Translations under genes and position numbers: made by a program
Assembly: GCF_025628935.1 (NCBI RefSeq)
Contig: NZ_JAOTIS010000007.1
Location: 1 to 64,000, forward strand
Length of the DNA stretch: 64,000 nucleotides
Direction of reading: 5' to 3'
Source: Macrococcus capreoli
GTDB taxonomy: Bacteria > Bacillota > Bacilli > Staphylococcales > Staphylococcaceae
Shown: one piece after another, positions 39,118 to 50,164 of the stretch
Layout of the letters: each line of letters begins with the position of its first letter
Numbering within the stretch: the stretch's first letter is position 1
The notes under the pieces: model-generated
Database searches by the model: none
Seen by the model: only the letters and a program-made list of their open reading frames with translations
Told to the model about the DNA's origin: nothing

Positions 39118-39375
39118 ATGTCTAATGAAAAAGTTATGCACTCTAGTCAATATGTAGTGGGACTTAAAGAGTCTGTAAAGGCGCTTAAGAAGGATCGTGT
39201 AACATCTCTTGAGATTGCATGCGATGCTAATATTCACTTATTAACTACCGTGCTATTACTAGCATACCAAAAGCAATTACCTATTGAATTCAGTAAATCG
39301 AAAGAGGAACTGGGTAAACAATATGGCATTCAAGTGAGGGCAACAGTCGTTGCACATTTGAAACCCGCTTTGTAA
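39118..39375 (+). CDS. rplGB: L7Ae/L30e-family kink-turn-binding protein (YbxF-like)
   Basis: The protein has 85 residues. VVGLKESVKALKKDRVTSLE and ACDANIHLLTTVLLLA match the L7Ae fold that binds RNA kink-turns. The homologue YbxF/RplGB lies before rpsL in Bacillus and Staphylococcus, and its exact ribosomal role is unclear. TTTGGAGG precedes ATG. Confidence 0.92.
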   Translation: MSNEKVMHSSQYVVGLKESVKALKKDRVTSLEIACDANIHLLTTVLLLAYQKQLPIEFSKSKEELGKQYGIQVRATVVAHLKPAL

Positions 39376-39461
39376 GGCGGTATTCTTACAAATCTTTTTT
39401 TACTTTAAAAATGAACCACCTGGATGTGTGGAATTAAACAAAAGAGAGGAGGACATTCAAA

Positions 39462-39881
39462 ATGCCAACTATTAACCAATTAGTTAAGAAGCCAAGAACT
39501 TCAAAAATTAAAAAATCAACTGCGCCTGCATTAAACAAAGGTTATAACAGTCATAAGAAAAAAGCTACTGACATTTCATCTCCACAAAAACGTGGTGTAT
39601 GTACTCGTGTAGGAACAATGACACCTAAAAAACCTAACTCAGCGTTACGTAAATATGCACGTGTGCGTTTATCAAATAATATTGAAGTTAATGCTTACAT
39701 TCCTGGTATCGGACACAACTTACAAGAACATAGTGTAGTACTTATTCGTGGAGGTCGTGTAAAAGATTTACCGGGGGTACGTTACCATATCGTACGTGGA
39801 GCATTAGATACTTCAGGTGTTGACGGCCGTATGCAAGGACGTTCTTTATACGGAGCTAAAAAACCTAAAGCTAAAAAATAA
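39462..39881 (+). CDS. rpsL: Ribosomal protein S12
   Basis: Decoding-centre protein of the 30S subunit. The protein has 139 residues. The loops [11 protein letters not shown] (Lys56) and [13 protein letters not shown] (Lys101) are the sites of streptomycin-resistance changes; both show the sensitive form. AGGAGG precedes ATG. Confidence 0.98.
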   Translation: MPTINQLVKKPRTSKIKKSTAPALNKGYNSHKKKATDISSPQKRGVCTRVGTMTPKKPNSALRKYARVRLSNNIEVNAYIPGIGHNLQEHSVVLIRGGRVKDLPGVRYHIVRGALDTSGVDGRMQGRSLYGAKKPKAKK

Positions 39882-39988
39882 TTCACACTGAATTTAAGTT
39901 GAAATAGAATATTTCATTTTTGTAAATGTAATGTTCTTACTAGACATCGAAAAATAAAAAAAATATACTGAGGAAGGAGGATATTAAT

Positions 39989-40459
39989 ATGCCTCGTAAA
40001 GGACCTGTTGCAAAGAGAGACGTATTACCGGATCCAATTCATAATTCAAAATTAGTTACTAAATTAATCAACAAAATTATGATCGATGGAAAACGTGGTA
40101 CTGCTCAAAAGATTTTATATAACGCGTTTGAATTAGTTCAAGAACGTTCTGGTCGTGATTCAATGGAAGTATTTGAAGAAGCGATCAACAACATCATGCC
40201 TGTATTAGAAGTTAAAGCTCGTCGTGTTGGGGGTTCTAACTACCAAGTACCTGTAGAAGTACGCGCTGAGCGTCGTACAACTTTAGGTTTACGTTGGTTA
40301 GTGAACTACGCACGTCTTCGTGGTGAAAAAACTATGGAAGAGCGTTTAGCTAACGAAATCTTAGATGCGGCTAACAACACTGGTGGTGCTGTTAAGAAAC
40401 GCGAAGATACACACAAAATGGCTGAAGCAAATAAAGCATTTGCTCATTACCGTTGGTAA
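39989..40459 (+). CDS. rpsG: Ribosomal protein S7
   Basis: A 156-residue 30S head-assembly protein that binds 16S rRNA near the E site. Family blocks: [35 protein letters not shown]-like region, and the C-terminal [29 protein letters not shown] before ATG. Follows rpsL by about 110 bp. Confidence 0.98.
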   Translation: MPRKGPVAKRDVLPDPIHNSKLVTKLINKIMIDGKRGTAQKILYNAFELVQERSGRDSMEVFEEAINNIMPVLEVKARRVGGSNYQVPVEVRAERRTTLGLRWLVNYARLRGEKTMEERLANEILDAANNTGGAVKKREDTHKMAEANKAFAHYRW

Positions 40460-40563
40460 GATTAAAGTTAACCCTTTAGTAATTGTATACAGCTTGCTGT
40501 CATCAATTTACTTGAGGGCTACTTTCTTAAAATAAACCAATCCTGGAAGGAGAAAGAATACCC

Positions 40564-42645
40564 ATGGCAAGAGAATTCTCTTTGAGCAACACTCGTAATA
40601 TCGGTATCATGGCTCACATCGATGCTGGTAAAACGACGACTACTGAACGTATTCTTTATTATACTGGTCGTATCCACAAAATTGGTGAAACACACGAAGG
40701 TGCTTCACAAATGGACTGGATGGAACAAGAACAAGAACGTGGTATCACAATCACTTCAGCTGCTACAACAGCTCAGTGGAAAGGTACTCGTATCAACATC
40801 ATCGATACACCTGGACACGTAGACTTCACTGTTGAAGTTGAACGTTCTTTACGTGTACTTGATGGAGCAGTTACAGTACTTGATGCACAATCAGGTGTTG
40901 AACCACAAACTGAAACTGTATGGCGCCAAGCTACTACATACGGAGTTCCTCGTATTGTATTTATCAACAAAATGGATAAAACAGGTGCGGACTTCAAATA
41001 CTCTGTAGGTACTTTACACGATAGATTACAAGCCAATGCACACCCAATTCAAATGCCTATCGGTGCTGAAGATCAATTCAACGCAATCGTAGATTTAGTT
41101 GAAATGAAATTACACACTTATACAAATGATTTAGGTACTGACATTGAAGTAACTGACGTTCCTGAAGAGCACTTAGCAGAAGCAGAAGCAATGCGTGAAC
41201 AATTAATTGAAGCTGTTGCGGATGTTAACGAAGAATTAATGGACAAATACTTAGGTGGAGAAGAGATTTCAGTTGAAGAATTGAAAGCTGCTATCCGTCA
41301 AGCAACTTGTGATGTTGAATTCTTCCCAGTATTAGCTGGTACAGCATTCAAAAACAAAGGTGTTCAATTAATGTTAGATGCTGCAATTGCATACTTACCA
41401 TCACCATTAGATGTTAAGCCAATCGTAGGTCACGAAGTTGACGATAAAGATGCTGAAATCATCGCTAAACCAGATGATAACGAGCCATTCGCGGCGTTAG
41501 CATTCAAAGTTATGACTGACCCATTCGTAGGTAAATTAACATTCTTCCGTGTGTACTCAGGTACTTTAAGTTCTGGTTCATACGTACAAAACGCTACTAA
41601 AGGTAAACGTGAACGTGTAGGACGTATTTTACAAATGCACGCAAACTCACGTGAAGAAATCTCTGAAGTTTACGCTGGAGATATCGCTGCTGCAGTAGGT
41701 TTAAAAGATACAACAACTGGGGACACTTTATGTGATGAAAAGGTTCAAGTAATCTTAGAATCTATGGAATTCCCAGAACCAGTTATTCACTTATCTGTTG
41801 AGCCTAAATCAAAAGCTGACCAAGATAAAATGACTAACGCTTTAGTTAAATTACAAGAAGAAGATCCAACTTTCCATGCACATACTGATCCAGAAACTGG
41901 GCAAGTTATCATCGGTGGTATGGGTGAGCTTCACTTAGACATCCTTGTTGACCGTATGAAACGTGAATTTAAAGTTGAATGTACAGTTGGGGCGCCAATG
42001 GTATCTTACCGTGAAACGTTCAAAACAGCTGCTGCAGTTCAAGGTAAATTCTCTCGTCAATCTGGTGGACGTGGACAATACGGTGACGTTCATATCGAAT
42101 TCACACCTAACGAAACAGGTGCTGGTTTCGAATTCGAAAACGCTATCGTCGGTGGGGTAGTTCCTCGTGAATACATCCCTTCAGTAGAAGCTGGATTAAA
42201 AGATGCAATGGAAAACGGTGTATTAGCTGGATATCCATTAATCGATGTAAAAGCTAAATTATTTGATGGTTCATACCATGATGTCGATTCATCTGAGATG
42301 GCCTTCAAAGTTGCTGCTTCATTAGCATTAAAAGAAGCTGCTAAAAAATGTAACCCTGTTATTTTAGAACCTATGATGAAGGTAGAAATCGTTATGCCTG
42401 AAGAATACATGGGAGATATCATGGGTGACGTAACAAGCCGTCGTGGACGTGTTGAAGGTATGGAAGCTCGCGGTAACGCACAAGTTGTTCGCGCATTCGT
42501 ACCATTAGCTGAAATGTTCGGTTATGCTACAAACTTACGTTCTAATACACAAGGTCGCGGAACTTACTCAATGGTGTTCGATCACTATGAAGAAGTACCA
42601 AAATCAGTATCAGAAGAAATCATCAAGAAAAACAAAGGTCAATAA
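40564..42645 (+). CDS. fusA: Elongation factor G
   Basis: Translocation GTPase of 693 residues. G1 [13 protein letters not shown]3 [12 protein letters not shown] and G4 [10 protein letters not shown] are clear, followed by domains II-V, with GGRGQYGDV in domain IV. It moves tRNA and mRNA on the ribosome and is the fusidic acid target. GGAAGGAG precedes ATG. Confidence 0.98.
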   Translation: MAREFSLSNTRNIGIMAHIDAGKTTTTERILYYTGRIHKIGETHEGASQMDWMEQEQERGITITSAATTAQWKGTRINIIDTPGHVDFTVEVERSLRVLDGAVTVLDAQSGVEPQTETVWRQATTYGVPRIVFINKMDKTGADFKYSVGTLHDRLQANAHPIQMPIGAEDQFNAIVDLVEMKLHTYTNDLGTDIEVTDVPEEHLAEAEAMREQLIEAVADVNEELMDKYLGGEEISVEELKAAIRQATCDVEFFPVLAGTAFKNKGVQLMLDAAIAYLPSPLDVKPIVGHEVDDKDAEIIAKPDDNEPFAALAFKVMTDPFVGKLTFFRVYSGTLSSGSYVQNATKGKRERVGRILQMHANSREEISEVYAGDIAAAVGLKDTTTGDTLCDEKVQVILESMEFPEPVIHLSVEPKSKADQDKMTNALVKLQEEDPTFHAHTDPETGQVIIGGMGELHLDILVDRMKREFKVECTVGAPMVSYRETFKTAAAVQGKFSRQSGGRGQYGDVHIEFTPNETGAGFEFENAIVGGVVPREYIPSVEAGLKDAMENGVLAGYPLIDVKAKLFDGSYHDVDSSEMAFKVAASLALKEAAKKCNPVILEPMMKVEIVMPEEYMGDIMGDVTSRRGRVEGMEARGNAQVVRAFVPLAEMFGYATNLRSNTQGRGTYSMVFDHYEEVPKSVSEEIIKKNKGQ

Positions 42646-42680
42646 TTTGTAAAGACTTGAGCGGTGCACAGCTCAATATA

Positions 42681-42709
42681 TTGCAATTTATTACTAAATG
42701 ATTTATAAA
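42681..42709 (+). promoter_or_regulatory. Separate promoter for tuf
   Basis: TTGCAA (42681-42686), 17-bp spacer, TATAAA (42704-42709), in the 148-bp fusA-tuf gap. Confidence 0.6.
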
Positions 42710-42724
42710 TGAAATATGTATTTC

Positions 42725-42751
42725 CTCATGAGGGTGAGAATCCCTCATGAG
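42725..42751 (+). promoter_or_regulatory. Leader hairpin before tuf
   Basis: A perfect 10-bp stem (CTCATGAGGG / CCCTCATGAG) with a 7-nt loop and no T-run, within the probable 5' leader of tuf. It may be a processing or stability element. Confidence 0.5.
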
Positions 42752-42793
42752 TAATATTAAAAAACTAACATATACTTAAGGAGAGATTTCGAA

Positions 42794-43981
42794 ATGGCTA
42801 AAGAAAAATTTGATCGCTCGAAAACACATGCCAATATTGGTACTATCGGTCACGTTGACCACGGTAAAACAACTTTAACAGCTGCTATCGCAACTGTATT
42901 ATCAAAAAGATTAGGTGGGGAAGCTCGTTCTTACGACCAAATCGATAACGCACCAGAAGAAAAAGAACGTGGTATCACAATCAATACTTCTCACATCGAG
43001 TATGAAACTGAAAAACGTCACTATGCTCACGTTGACTGCCCAGGACACGCTGACTATGTTAAAAACATGATCACTGGTGCTGCTCAAATGGACGGTGGTA
43101 TCTTAGTAGTATCTGCTGCTGACGGTCCAATGCCTCAAACTCGTGAACACATCCTTTTATCACGTAACGTAGGTGTACCTGCATTAGTAGTATTCTTAAA
43201 CAAAGTTGACATGGTTGACGATGAAGAATTATTAGAATTAGTTGAAATGGAAGTTCGTGACTTATTATCTGAATACGATTTCCCAGGCGACGACATTCCT
43301 GTAATCGCTGGTTCAGCATTAAAAGCATTAGAAGGCGAAGAAAAATACGAAGAAAAAATCATGGAATTAATGAACGCAGTTGATGAGTACATCCCAACTC
43401 CAGAACGTGATTCTGAAAAACCATTCATGATGCCAGTTGAGGACGTATTCTCAATCACTGGTCGTGGTACAGTTGCTACTGGACGTGTTGAACGTGGACA
43501 AGTTAAAGTTGGTGAAGAAGTTGAAATCATCGGTTTAACTGAAGAGCCATCTAAAACAACTGTAACAGGTGTTGAAATGTTCCGTAAATTATTAGATTAC
43601 GCTGAAGCTGGTGACAACATCGGTGCATTATTACGTGGGGTTTCACGTGACGATGTTCAACGTGGTCAAGTATTAGCTAAACCAGGAACTATCACTCCTC
43701 ATACTAAGTTCAAAGCTGAAGTATACGTATTATCAAAAGAAGAGGGTGGACGTCATACTCCATTCTTCACTAACTACCGTCCACAGTTCTACTTCCGTAC
43801 AACTGACGTAACTGGTGTAGTTAACTTACCTGAAGGTACTGAAATGGTTATGCCTGGGGACAACGTTGAAATGAACGTTGAATTAATTTCTCCAATCGCG
43901 ATTGAAGACGGAACTCGTTTCTCAATTCGTGAAGGTGGACGTACTGTAGGATCAGGCGTTGTATCTGTAATTGAAAAATAA
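42794..43981 (+). CDS. tuf: Elongation factor Tu
   Basis: A GTPase that brings aminoacyl-tRNA to the ribosome, 395 residues. G1 [14 protein letters not shown]3 [13 protein letters not shown]4 NKVDMVDD and domains II and III are typical. AAGGAGAG precedes ATG. A strong terminator closes the operon. Confidence 0.99.
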   Translation: MAKEKFDRSKTHANIGTIGHVDHGKTTLTAAIATVLSKRLGGEARSYDQIDNAPEEKERGITINTSHIEYETEKRHYAHVDCPGHADYVKNMITGAAQMDGGILVVSAADGPMPQTREHILLSRNVGVPALVVFLNKVDMVDDEELLELVEMEVRDLLSEYDFPGDDIPVIAGSALKALEGEEKYEEKIMELMNAVDEYIPTPERDSEKPFMMPVEDVFSITGRGTVATGRVERGQVKVGEEVEIIGLTEEPSKTTVTGVEMFRKLLDYAEAGDNIGALLRGVSRDDVQRGQVLAKPGTITPHTKFKAEVYVLSKEEGGRHTPFFTNYRPQFYFRTTDVTGVVNLPEGTEMVMPGDNVEMNVELISPIAIEDGTRFSIREGGRTVGSGVVSVIEK

Positions 43982-44001
43982 TATCACTTTTGTGATTTTT
44001 A

Positions 44002-44037
44002 AAACCCACGAGGGACGCCTCGTGGGTTTATTTTTTG
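44002..44037. terminator. Terminator after tuf
   Basis: A perfect 12-bp stem (AAACCCACGAGG / CCTCGTGGGTTT) with GACG loop and T-run. It can also serve the convergent M20 genes. Confidence 0.93.
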
Positions 44038-44055
44038 TAATTATATTATTCAATT

Positions 44056-45225
44056 TTATAGTTCATGCATATGCTCAACTAATTGGAGGAACACTCTAAC
44101 GCCATTGAGTAAGCCATTCTCGTCCATATCAAACCTTGGATGATGATGAGGAAAATCTGCTTTCAGCGTCTCGTTTTTTACACCCGTATTAAAATAGCAA
44201 CCAGGTCTTTGTTGTAAGAAATATGCAAAATCTTCACCACCTAGTGAAGGTTCTCCTACTTCTACAGCATTTATTTCTTCTATTTGCTCACTTAAGTTTT
44301 TCAGCCACAGTGTTTCCTTTTCGCTATTAACAAGTGCTGGGTAACCATCTTCATAATCTAATGTAACTTCCACATTGAAACTGTTTTCTATGCCTTTAAT
44401 CATCTCATTCATTCTCTTAATGATTTGAGTTTTTACTGTTTTACTATACGTACGAACTGTTCCACTCAAGTGAGCAGTTTCTGCAATCACATTAAATGCA
44501 TCGCCACTATTGAATTCTCCAATTGTTAATACGCCAGTCTCAATGGGATCGATACTTCTCGAAACAATCGTTTGAAGTTGAATAATTAAATGACTAGCTG
44601 CTATTACTGCATCATGTGTCGTATGAGGCTCAGCTCCGTGGCCACCAAGCCCTTTAATATTGATTGTAAATGCATCTGCGTATGCATAAGCAGGCCCTGT
44701 AATAAAGCTGACTGCATCGCTATTTAAGCTGCTTGAAGTATGTGTTCCAAAAACGTAATCAACACCTTCGAGTATACCTGTTTCTATCATCGATTTCGCG
44801 CCACCCGGGAGAACTTCCTCAGCATGTTGATGGCAAAGAATAACTTTACCTTGTAGTTTATCACGATACTTTTGAATAATTTTAGCTGTGATCAGTAGCA
44901 TTGCTGTGTGACCGTCATGTCCACAAGCATGCATCACTCCTGGAACTGTAGATTTATAGGGTACTTCTTTTAAGTCTTGAATAGGTAGCGCGTCAAAATC
45001 AGCACGAAGGAGTATTGTTGGACCGGGTAATGCGCCTTCAATTACTCCGTACAATCCATTCCCCCCAACATTTTTACTGATGGGAATGTCAAGTGACGTT
45101 AAATAGTTTGCAATATATTCTGCCGTCTTTGTCTCTTGAAATGAAAGCTCTGGGTGCATATGTAAATATCTTCTGATATCAATTAATTCTTCTTTATACT
45201 GGGTAACATCTTCATACCAAGCCAT
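44056..45225 (-). CDS. M20-family amidohydrolase (third gene of tandem set)
   Basis: The protein has 389 residues: peptidase M20D / hippurate- or IAA-amino-acid-hydrolase family. Metal and catalytic motifs: HACGHDGH, HQHAEEVLPGGA, a dimerisation insert after GLGGHGAEPH, and PSLGGEDFAYFL near the C-terminus. These are cytosolic dimetal enzymes cutting N-acyl or dipeptide amides; the substrate is unknown. It directly abuts the upstream paralogue (stop and start adjacent), so it is translated from the same message. Confidence 0.9.
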   Translation of the reverse strand: MAWYEDVTQYKEELIDIRRYLHMHPELSFQETKTAEYIANYLTSLDIPISKNVGGNGLYGVIEGALPGPTILLRADFDALPIQDLKEVPYKSTVPGVMHACGHDGHTAMLLITAKIIQKYRDKLQGKVILCHQHAEEVLPGGAKSMIETGILEGVDYVFGTHTSSSLNSDAVSFITGPAYAYADAFTINIKGLGGHGAEPHTTHDAVIAASHLIIQLQTIVSRSIDPIETGVLTIGEFNSGDAFNVIAETAHLSGTVRTYSKTVKTQIIKRMNEMIKGIENSFNVEVTLDYEDGYPALVNSEKETLWLKNLSEQIEEINAVEVGEPSLGGEDFAYFLQQRPGCYFNTGVKNETLKADFPHHHPRFDMDENGLLNGVRVFLQLVEHMHEL

Positions 45226-46398
45226 CTATATTCCTCCCTCATTAAAATAATCATCAGTAGCCTGTAGAAATACCTTAACTGCATTTAATAATCCTTTTTC
45301 ATCAACATCAAATTTAGGATGATGATGAGGAAAATCAGCTTTAAAGTTCTCATTGCGGGTGCCCGTATAGAAGAAAGATCCTGGAACACGTTGCAAGTAG
45401 TAGGAGAAGTCTTCTCCTCCAAGAGAAGGTTCAAGCTCAACTAATTCTTCTACACTATCAATTTTACGTGCAGCGCTGACGATTAAATCTGTTTCGTTCG
45501 TAGTATTTATAACAGGAGGATATCCCTTTAAATATTTTAATTCATAAGTAATACCCGTCGTAGTTACCAAGCCTTCAAGACACTTTTTCAATTCTTTGTA
45601 CATTAAGTTTTGTGTTTCGGAATCAAAGGTTCTGATTGTACCAGCGATTTTAGCTGTATCAGGTATTACGTTGTTTTGATCCCCTGCTTCAAGTTGCGTA
45701 ACAGATAACACAGTGGGTGTTGTCGGGCTTGTTTTACGTGAAACAATATATTGCAAATCATTACATAGACGAATTGTTGCTGCGACTGGATCAATTGTAG
45801 TATTAGGGTGTGCTGCATGCCCACCTTTACCTTGTATCGTTATCCAGAAATCGTCTGGTATACCGGTGGCAGTACCGTATTTATAGCCAATCTTGCCTAC
45901 ATCTAGAGAACTTGATACATGTTGACCAATGATTGCATCGACACCGCTTAAGCAGTTATCAGCAATCATCTGAATAGCCCCACCTGGATCTACTTCTTCA
46001 GCATGTTGGTGAATGAAGACTAAATTACCATTCAGTTGATCAAAGTTTTCCGATAAGATTTTGGCAGTAATAAGTAAAACAGCAGTATGGGCATCATGCC
46101 CACATGCATGCATGACACCTGGCACTTTAGATTTATAAGGCACTTCTTTTTCATCTTGAATCGGCAAGGCATCAAAGTCAGCACGAATGGCGAGCGTAGG
46201 AAGTTCAGGGTCTTTAATAAGTCGCCCAACAACACCACGTCCACCAACGCCTGTTTCAACTTCAATGCCTAAATCAGAAAGATATTGTGCAATGAACCTG
46301 GGAGTTTCTTCTTCGTGAAAAGAAAGTTCTGGATACATATGAAAATGACGACGTAATGTAACGAGTTCTTCATAATACTTATCTACTTGATTAATCAT
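45226..46398 (-). CDS. M20-family amidohydrolase (second gene of tandem set)
   Basis: The protein has 390 residues with the same layout as its neighbours: HACGHDAH, HQHAEEVDPGGA, KGGHAAHPNTTIDP and PSLGGEDFSYYL, so metal binding and catalysis should be intact. It overlaps the first gene by four bases and is followed at once by the third. The three differ enough in sequence to suggest distinct acyl or amino-acid preferences (inference). Confidence 0.9.
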   Translation of the reverse strand: MINQVDKYYEELVTLRRHFHMYPELSFHEEETPRFIAQYLSDLGIEVETGVGGRGVVGRLIKDPELPTLAIRADFDALPIQDEKEVPYKSKVPGVMHACGHDAHTAVLLITAKILSENFDQLNGNLVFIHQHAEEVDPGGAIQMIADNCLSGVDAIIGQHVSSSLDVGKIGYKYGTATGIPDDFWITIQGKGGHAAHPNTTIDPVAATIRLCNDLQYIVSRKTSPTTPTVLSVTQLEAGDQNNVIPDTAKIAGTIRTFDSETQNLMYKELKKCLEGLVTTTGITYELKYLKGYPPVINTTNETDLIVSAARKIDSVEELVELEPSLGGEDFSYYLQRVPGSFFYTGTRNENFKADFPHHHPKFDVDEKGLLNAVKVFLQATDDYFNEGGI

Positions 46399-47558
46399 AA
46401 GACACCTTCTTCAGCTAGAATATATAAGAATATTGTCAATGCATCGACCATCGCATCTTCATCAAAATCAAATAATGGATGATGATGTGGGGCAGTGATA
46501 CCTTGTGCTTTGTTACCCGCTGCAGTAAAGAAAAAGGCACCAGGTTTGGATTGTAAGTAATACGAAAAGTCTTCTCCTATCATAACTTGTTCCATTTCTT
46601 TAAATGGAATACCCGCTTTTTCTGAAGCACGACGTATGACATCGACGCATTCATTTTGGTTAATAACTGCCGGATAGCCATCAATATAATCTAATTCATA
46701 TGTAATGCCTTTTGAGATAGATAATCCTTTAAGTTCATTTTCTATTGCTGTTTTAATTTTTGTTTTTATTTCAGGATCGAATGTTCTTACAGTTCCTGTA
46801 CAAAATGCCTTATCACTTATGATGTTAAATGCGTCACCTGCAATAACTTTGCCTATCGTCAAGACGGCTTCACTAGTAGGTGAAATAGTGCGAGAAACAA
46901 CAGTTTGAATATTGGTGATAAAAGTGGCCAATGCAACGATAGCATCAATAGCTGTATCAGGGTGTGCACCATGACCACCTTTACCTTGAATTGTAATACT
47001 AAACATATCAGGGCTAGCCATCATTGCATCATTTTTACTGTGTATTGCACCTCGTTCAAATGGTGACCATAGGTGATTACCATATACCCTGTCGACACCA
47101 TCTAAAGCACCATCATGCGTCATGGGCTCTGCACCCCCAGGAGCAAGCTCTTCACCAAATTGGAAGATGAGAACGACTGTACCATTGATAGTGTCATAAA
47201 CTTTATTAAGGATACGAGCGACACCAAGTAGGATAGAAGTATGTCCATCATGTCCACATGCATGCATGACCCCATCATTTTGTGATTTGTAAGTCACAAC
47301 CTTCTGGTCTTGAATCGGTAATGCATCAAAATCAGCTCGAAATGCAATCGTTGGCCCATGTCCGTTTGTTATAGTGGCGACAAGTCCTTTCTCACCAACG
47401 CGTTCACGTATTGTAAAGTTAGAGTGTTGCTTTAATGATTGCAAGATATATTCATATGTATTGGTCTCCTGAAATGATAATTCTGGATGCATGTGTAAAT
47501 AACGTCGACTTTTTACTAATTCTTCTTTTTCATCTGTTACTAGTGACTGAATATTCAA
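46395..47558 (-). CDS. M20-family amidohydrolase (first gene of tandem set)
   Basis: 387 residues from a TTG start (MNIQSLVTDEKEEL) with GGGAG 8 nt upstream; the open frame reaches further upstream but without a ribosome site. Motifs: HACGHDGHT, FQFGEELAPGGA, KGGHGAHPDTAIDA and MIGEDFSYYL. Staphylococci usually keep one such gene between tuf and kbl; here there are three in a coupled operon, read toward tuf. Confidence 0.88.
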   Translation of the reverse strand: MNIQSLVTDEKEELVKSRRYLHMHPELSFQETNTYEYILQSLKQHSNFTIRERVGEKGLVATITNGHGPTIAFRADFDALPIQDQKVVTYKSQNDGVMHACGHDGHTSILLGVARILNKVYDTINGTVVLIFQFGEELAPGGAEPMTHDGALDGVDRVYGNHLWSPFERGAIHSKNDAMMASPDMFSITIQGKGGHGAHPDTAIDAIVALATFITNIQTVVSRTISPTSEAVLTIGKVIAGDAFNIISDKAFCTGTVRTFDPEIKTKIKTAIENELKGLSISKGITYELDYIDGYPAVINQNECVDVIRRASEKAGIPFKEMEQVMIGEDFSYYLQSKPGAFFFTAAGNKAQGITAPHHHPLFDFDEDAMVDALTIFLYILAEEGVL

Positions 47559-47715
47559 TCGAACCACTCCCGTTAATAGATAGTGATATAAGTGTAACAA
47601 AGATTTTAGAATATTTAAACTTCTTAAACTAAAAGAAACCGTTTACTTATTCAATAGCAGTTAGAATACCTTTATGATATGATGAAATTGAAAAATCATT
47701 CAAGGGGTGTTATAT

Positions 47716-48906
47716 ATGTCAAAAGTATTGCAAGACTTTCTAACAGAGAACTTAGATTATTTAAAGAACAACGGTTTATATAATGAAATTAACGTTGTAG
47801 AAGGTGCAAATGGTCCGAAAATTAAAATTCAAGGAAAAGAATTAATTAACTTATCTTCTAATAACTATCTAGGTTTAGCAACGAATGATCGTTTAAAACA
47901 AGTTGCAAAAGAAGCAATCGATTCTCATGGTGTAGGTGCTGGTGCGGTACGTACAATCAACGGAACATTAGATTTACATGTTCAATTAGAAGAGAAATTA
48001 GCAGAATTTAAAGGTACTGAAGCAGCAATTGCATTCCAATCAGGTTTCAACTGTAATATGGCAGCAATCAGTGCAGTAATGAACAAAGAAGATGCAATTC
48101 TTTCTGATGAGTTAAACCACGCATCTATTATTGATGGTTGCCGTTTATCTAAAGCAAAGATTATTCGTGTTAATCATTCTGATATGGATGACTTACGTGC
48201 AAAAGCGAAAGAAGCTGTAGAATCAGGTTTATACAAAAAAGTAATGTACATTACTGATGGCGTATTCTCAATGGATGGCGACGTTGCAAAATTACCTGAA
48301 ATCGTAGAGATCGCTGAAGAGTTTGGTTTAATCACTTATGTTGATGATGCACATGGATCAGGTGTTATGGGTAAAGGTGCAGGTACTGTAAAACACTTCG
48401 GTTTACAAGACAAAATTGACTTCCAAATCGGTACGTTATCTAAAGCTATCGGTGTAGTGGGTGGATATGTAGCAGGTTCTAAAGATTTAATCGACTGGTT
48501 AAAAGTAGCGGGACGTCCATTCCTATTCTCTACATCTTTAACTCCAGGCGATACACGCGCCATCACTGAAGCAATTGATATTTTAATGGAATCAACTGAA
48601 TTACATGATAAGTTATGGGATAACGGTAACTATTTAAAAGACGGACTTAAAAAATTAGGTTTTGATATTGGTCACTCTGAAACACCAATTACACCATGTA
48701 TTATTGGTGATGAGAAAACAACACAAGAATTCTCTAAACGTTTAATGGAAGAAGGCGTGTATGCGAAATCAATCGTCTTCCCAACAGTGCCAAAAGGAAC
48801 AGGTCGTGTTCGTAATATGCCAACAGCAGCACATACAAAAGAAATGTTAGATGAAGCATTAGCGATTTATGAGCGTGTTGGAAAAGAATTAAATATCATT
48901 AAATAA
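47716..48906 (+). CDS. kbl: Glycine C-acetyltransferase (2-amino-3-ketobutyrate CoA ligase)
   Basis: A PLP enzyme of 396 residues that splits 2-amino-3-ketobutyrate with CoA into glycine and acetyl-CoA. The PLP lysine lies in [24 protein letters not shown] and NNYLGLA are conserved in the alpha-oxoamine synthase family. ATG 47716 is used because AAGGGGTG then lies 6-7 nt upstream. Works with the threonine dehydrogenase encoded next. Confidence 0.93.
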   Translation: MSKVLQDFLTENLDYLKNNGLYNEINVVEGANGPKIKIQGKELINLSSNNYLGLATNDRLKQVAKEAIDSHGVGAGAVRTINGTLDLHVQLEEKLAEFKGTEAAIAFQSGFNCNMAAISAVMNKEDAILSDELNHASIIDGCRLSKAKIIRVNHSDMDDLRAKAKEAVESGLYKKVMYITDGVFSMDGDVAKLPEIVEIAEEFGLITYVDDAHGSGVMGKGAGTVKHFGLQDKIDFQIGTLSKAIGVVGGYVAGSKDLIDWLKVAGRPFLFSTSLTPGDTRAITEAIDILMESTELHDKLWDNGNYLKDGLKKLGFDIGHSETPITPCIIGDEKTTQEFSKRLMEEGVYAKSIVFPTVPKGTGRVRNMPTAAHTKEMLDEALAIYERVGKELNIIK

Positions 48907-48911
48907 TCATT

Positions 48912-48945
48912 AAAGACTGGGTGTATTAATTCCCAGTCTTTTTTG
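48912..48945 (+). terminator. Terminator after kbl
   Basis: A 10-bp stem (AAAGACTGGG / CCCAGTCTTT), 10-nt loop and T-run. Confidence 0.88.
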
Positions 48946-49016
48946 TTCCTCTCTAATGGACATGAAAACGGTTTTATAGTAATATAGAGTCGGAATGGAA
49001 TAAAAAATCATTAAAT

Positions 49017-49035
49017 TGTACACTTGAGGTGTACA
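49017..49035. promoter_or_regulatory. Dyad in the tdh leader, possible operator
   Basis: TGTACAC-TTGAG-GTGTACA is a perfect 7-bp inverted repeat about 24 bp before the start codon. It ends before the AAAAGGGG ribosome site. No T-run. It may be an operator or an RNA hairpin. Confidence 0.45.
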
Positions 49036-49058
49036 GTTGTATAAAAGGGGTTTTAATA

Positions 49059-50012
49059 ATGAAAAGAATTATGATTACTGGGGCATTAGGCCAAATTGGA
49101 ACTGAATTAACACTTAAACTACGTGAAATTTATGGTGTAGATAATGTATTAGCAACAGATTTACGCCGTCCAGAAGAAGGCGCTAAAGTATTAGAAGGGC
49201 CTTTCGAAGAATTAGACGTAACTGATGCAGAACGTATGGACAAATTAGCTGGTGAATTTAAAGCAGATACAATCATGCATATGGCAGCGCTTTTATCAGC
49301 AACGGCTGAGAAGAATCCAGTATTCGCATGGAACTTAAACATGGGTGGTTTATTAAACGCATTAGAAGTTGCACGTAAATACAACATGCAATTCTTCACA
49401 CCATCATCAATCGGTGCATTCGGACCAAGCACACCAGCTGACAATACACCACAAGTAACGATCCAACGTCCTACTACAATGTATGGTGTAAACAAAGTAT
49501 CGGGTGAATTATTATGTGACTATTACTTCCACAAATTTGGTGTAGATACACGTGGTGTTCGTTTCCCAGGACTTATCTCTCACGTTAAAGAACCGGGCGG
49601 CGGTACTACAGATTATGCAGTTGAAATCTACTTTAAAGCTGTACGTGAAGGTAAATATACTTCATACATCGGTAAAGATACTTTCATGGATATGATGTTT
49701 ATGGATGATGCAATTGATGCAATCATCAAATTAATGGAAGCACCAGCTGAAAACTTAAAAGACCGTAACGCATTTAACGTTACAGCAATGAGTATCGATC
49801 CTGAAATGGTAGCAGCAAGTATTCGTAAACACATTCCGGATTTCGAGTTAGATTATGATGTAGATCCAGTACGTCAAGGGATTGCTGAAAGCTGGCCAAA
49901 TTCAATTGATGCTTCAGAAGCGAAGAAACAATGGGGCTTTGATCCTAAGTTTGACTTAGATAAGATGACTGAAGAAATGCTTACAGCCATCAAAGCGAAA
50001 GAAAATAAATAA
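49059..50012 (+). CDS. tdh: SDR-type L-threonine 3-dehydrogenase
   Basis: The protein has 317 residues of the NAD-dependent epimerase/dehydratase (extended SDR) fold: Rossmann GALGQIG near the N-terminus, and the catalytic Tyr and Lys in [12 protein letters not shown]. Extended SDR threonine dehydrogenases make 2-amino-3-ketobutyrate, the substrate of Kbl. The pairing with kbl supports this role, although each gene has its own terminator. ATG 49059 ([11 protein letters not shown]) with AAAAGGGG 8 nt upstream. Confidence 0.85.
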   Translation: MKRIMITGALGQIGTELTLKLREIYGVDNVLATDLRRPEEGAKVLEGPFEELDVTDAERMDKLAGEFKADTIMHMAALLSATAEKNPVFAWNLNMGGLLNALEVARKYNMQFFTPSSIGAFGPSTPADNTPQVTIQRPTTMYGVNKVSGELLCDYYFHKFGVDTRGVRFPGLISHVKEPGGGTTDYAVEIYFKAVREGKYTSYIGKDTFMDMMFMDDAIDAIIKLMEAPAENLKDRNAFNVTAMSIDPEMVAASIRKHIPDFELDYDVDPVRQGIAESWPNSIDASEAKKQWGFDPKFDLDKMTEEMLTAIKAKENK

Positions 50013-50032
50013 TTAAATATAACAATTTCTAG

Positions 50033-50060
50033 AGCAGATCTTTTAAGGTCTGCTTTTTTA
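50033..50060 (+). terminator. Terminator after tdh
   Basis: An 8-bp stem (AGCAGATC / GGTCTGCT, one T-G pair), 6-nt loop and T-run. Confidence 0.85.
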
Positions 50061-50107
50061 ATTTTATGAAAATCATTTTAAATAAATTTAAAAATTCTGA
50101 AAACTTA

Positions 50108-50135
50108 TTGAAATGTATAATTTTTTTGCTATACT
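50108..50135 (+). promoter_or_regulatory. Promoter of ilvE
   Basis: TTGAAA (50108-50113), 16-bp spacer, TATACT (50130-50135), 30 bp before ilvE. Confidence 0.65.
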
Positions 50136-50164
50136 TAAATTTATTAAATTAATGGAGGGATAAT

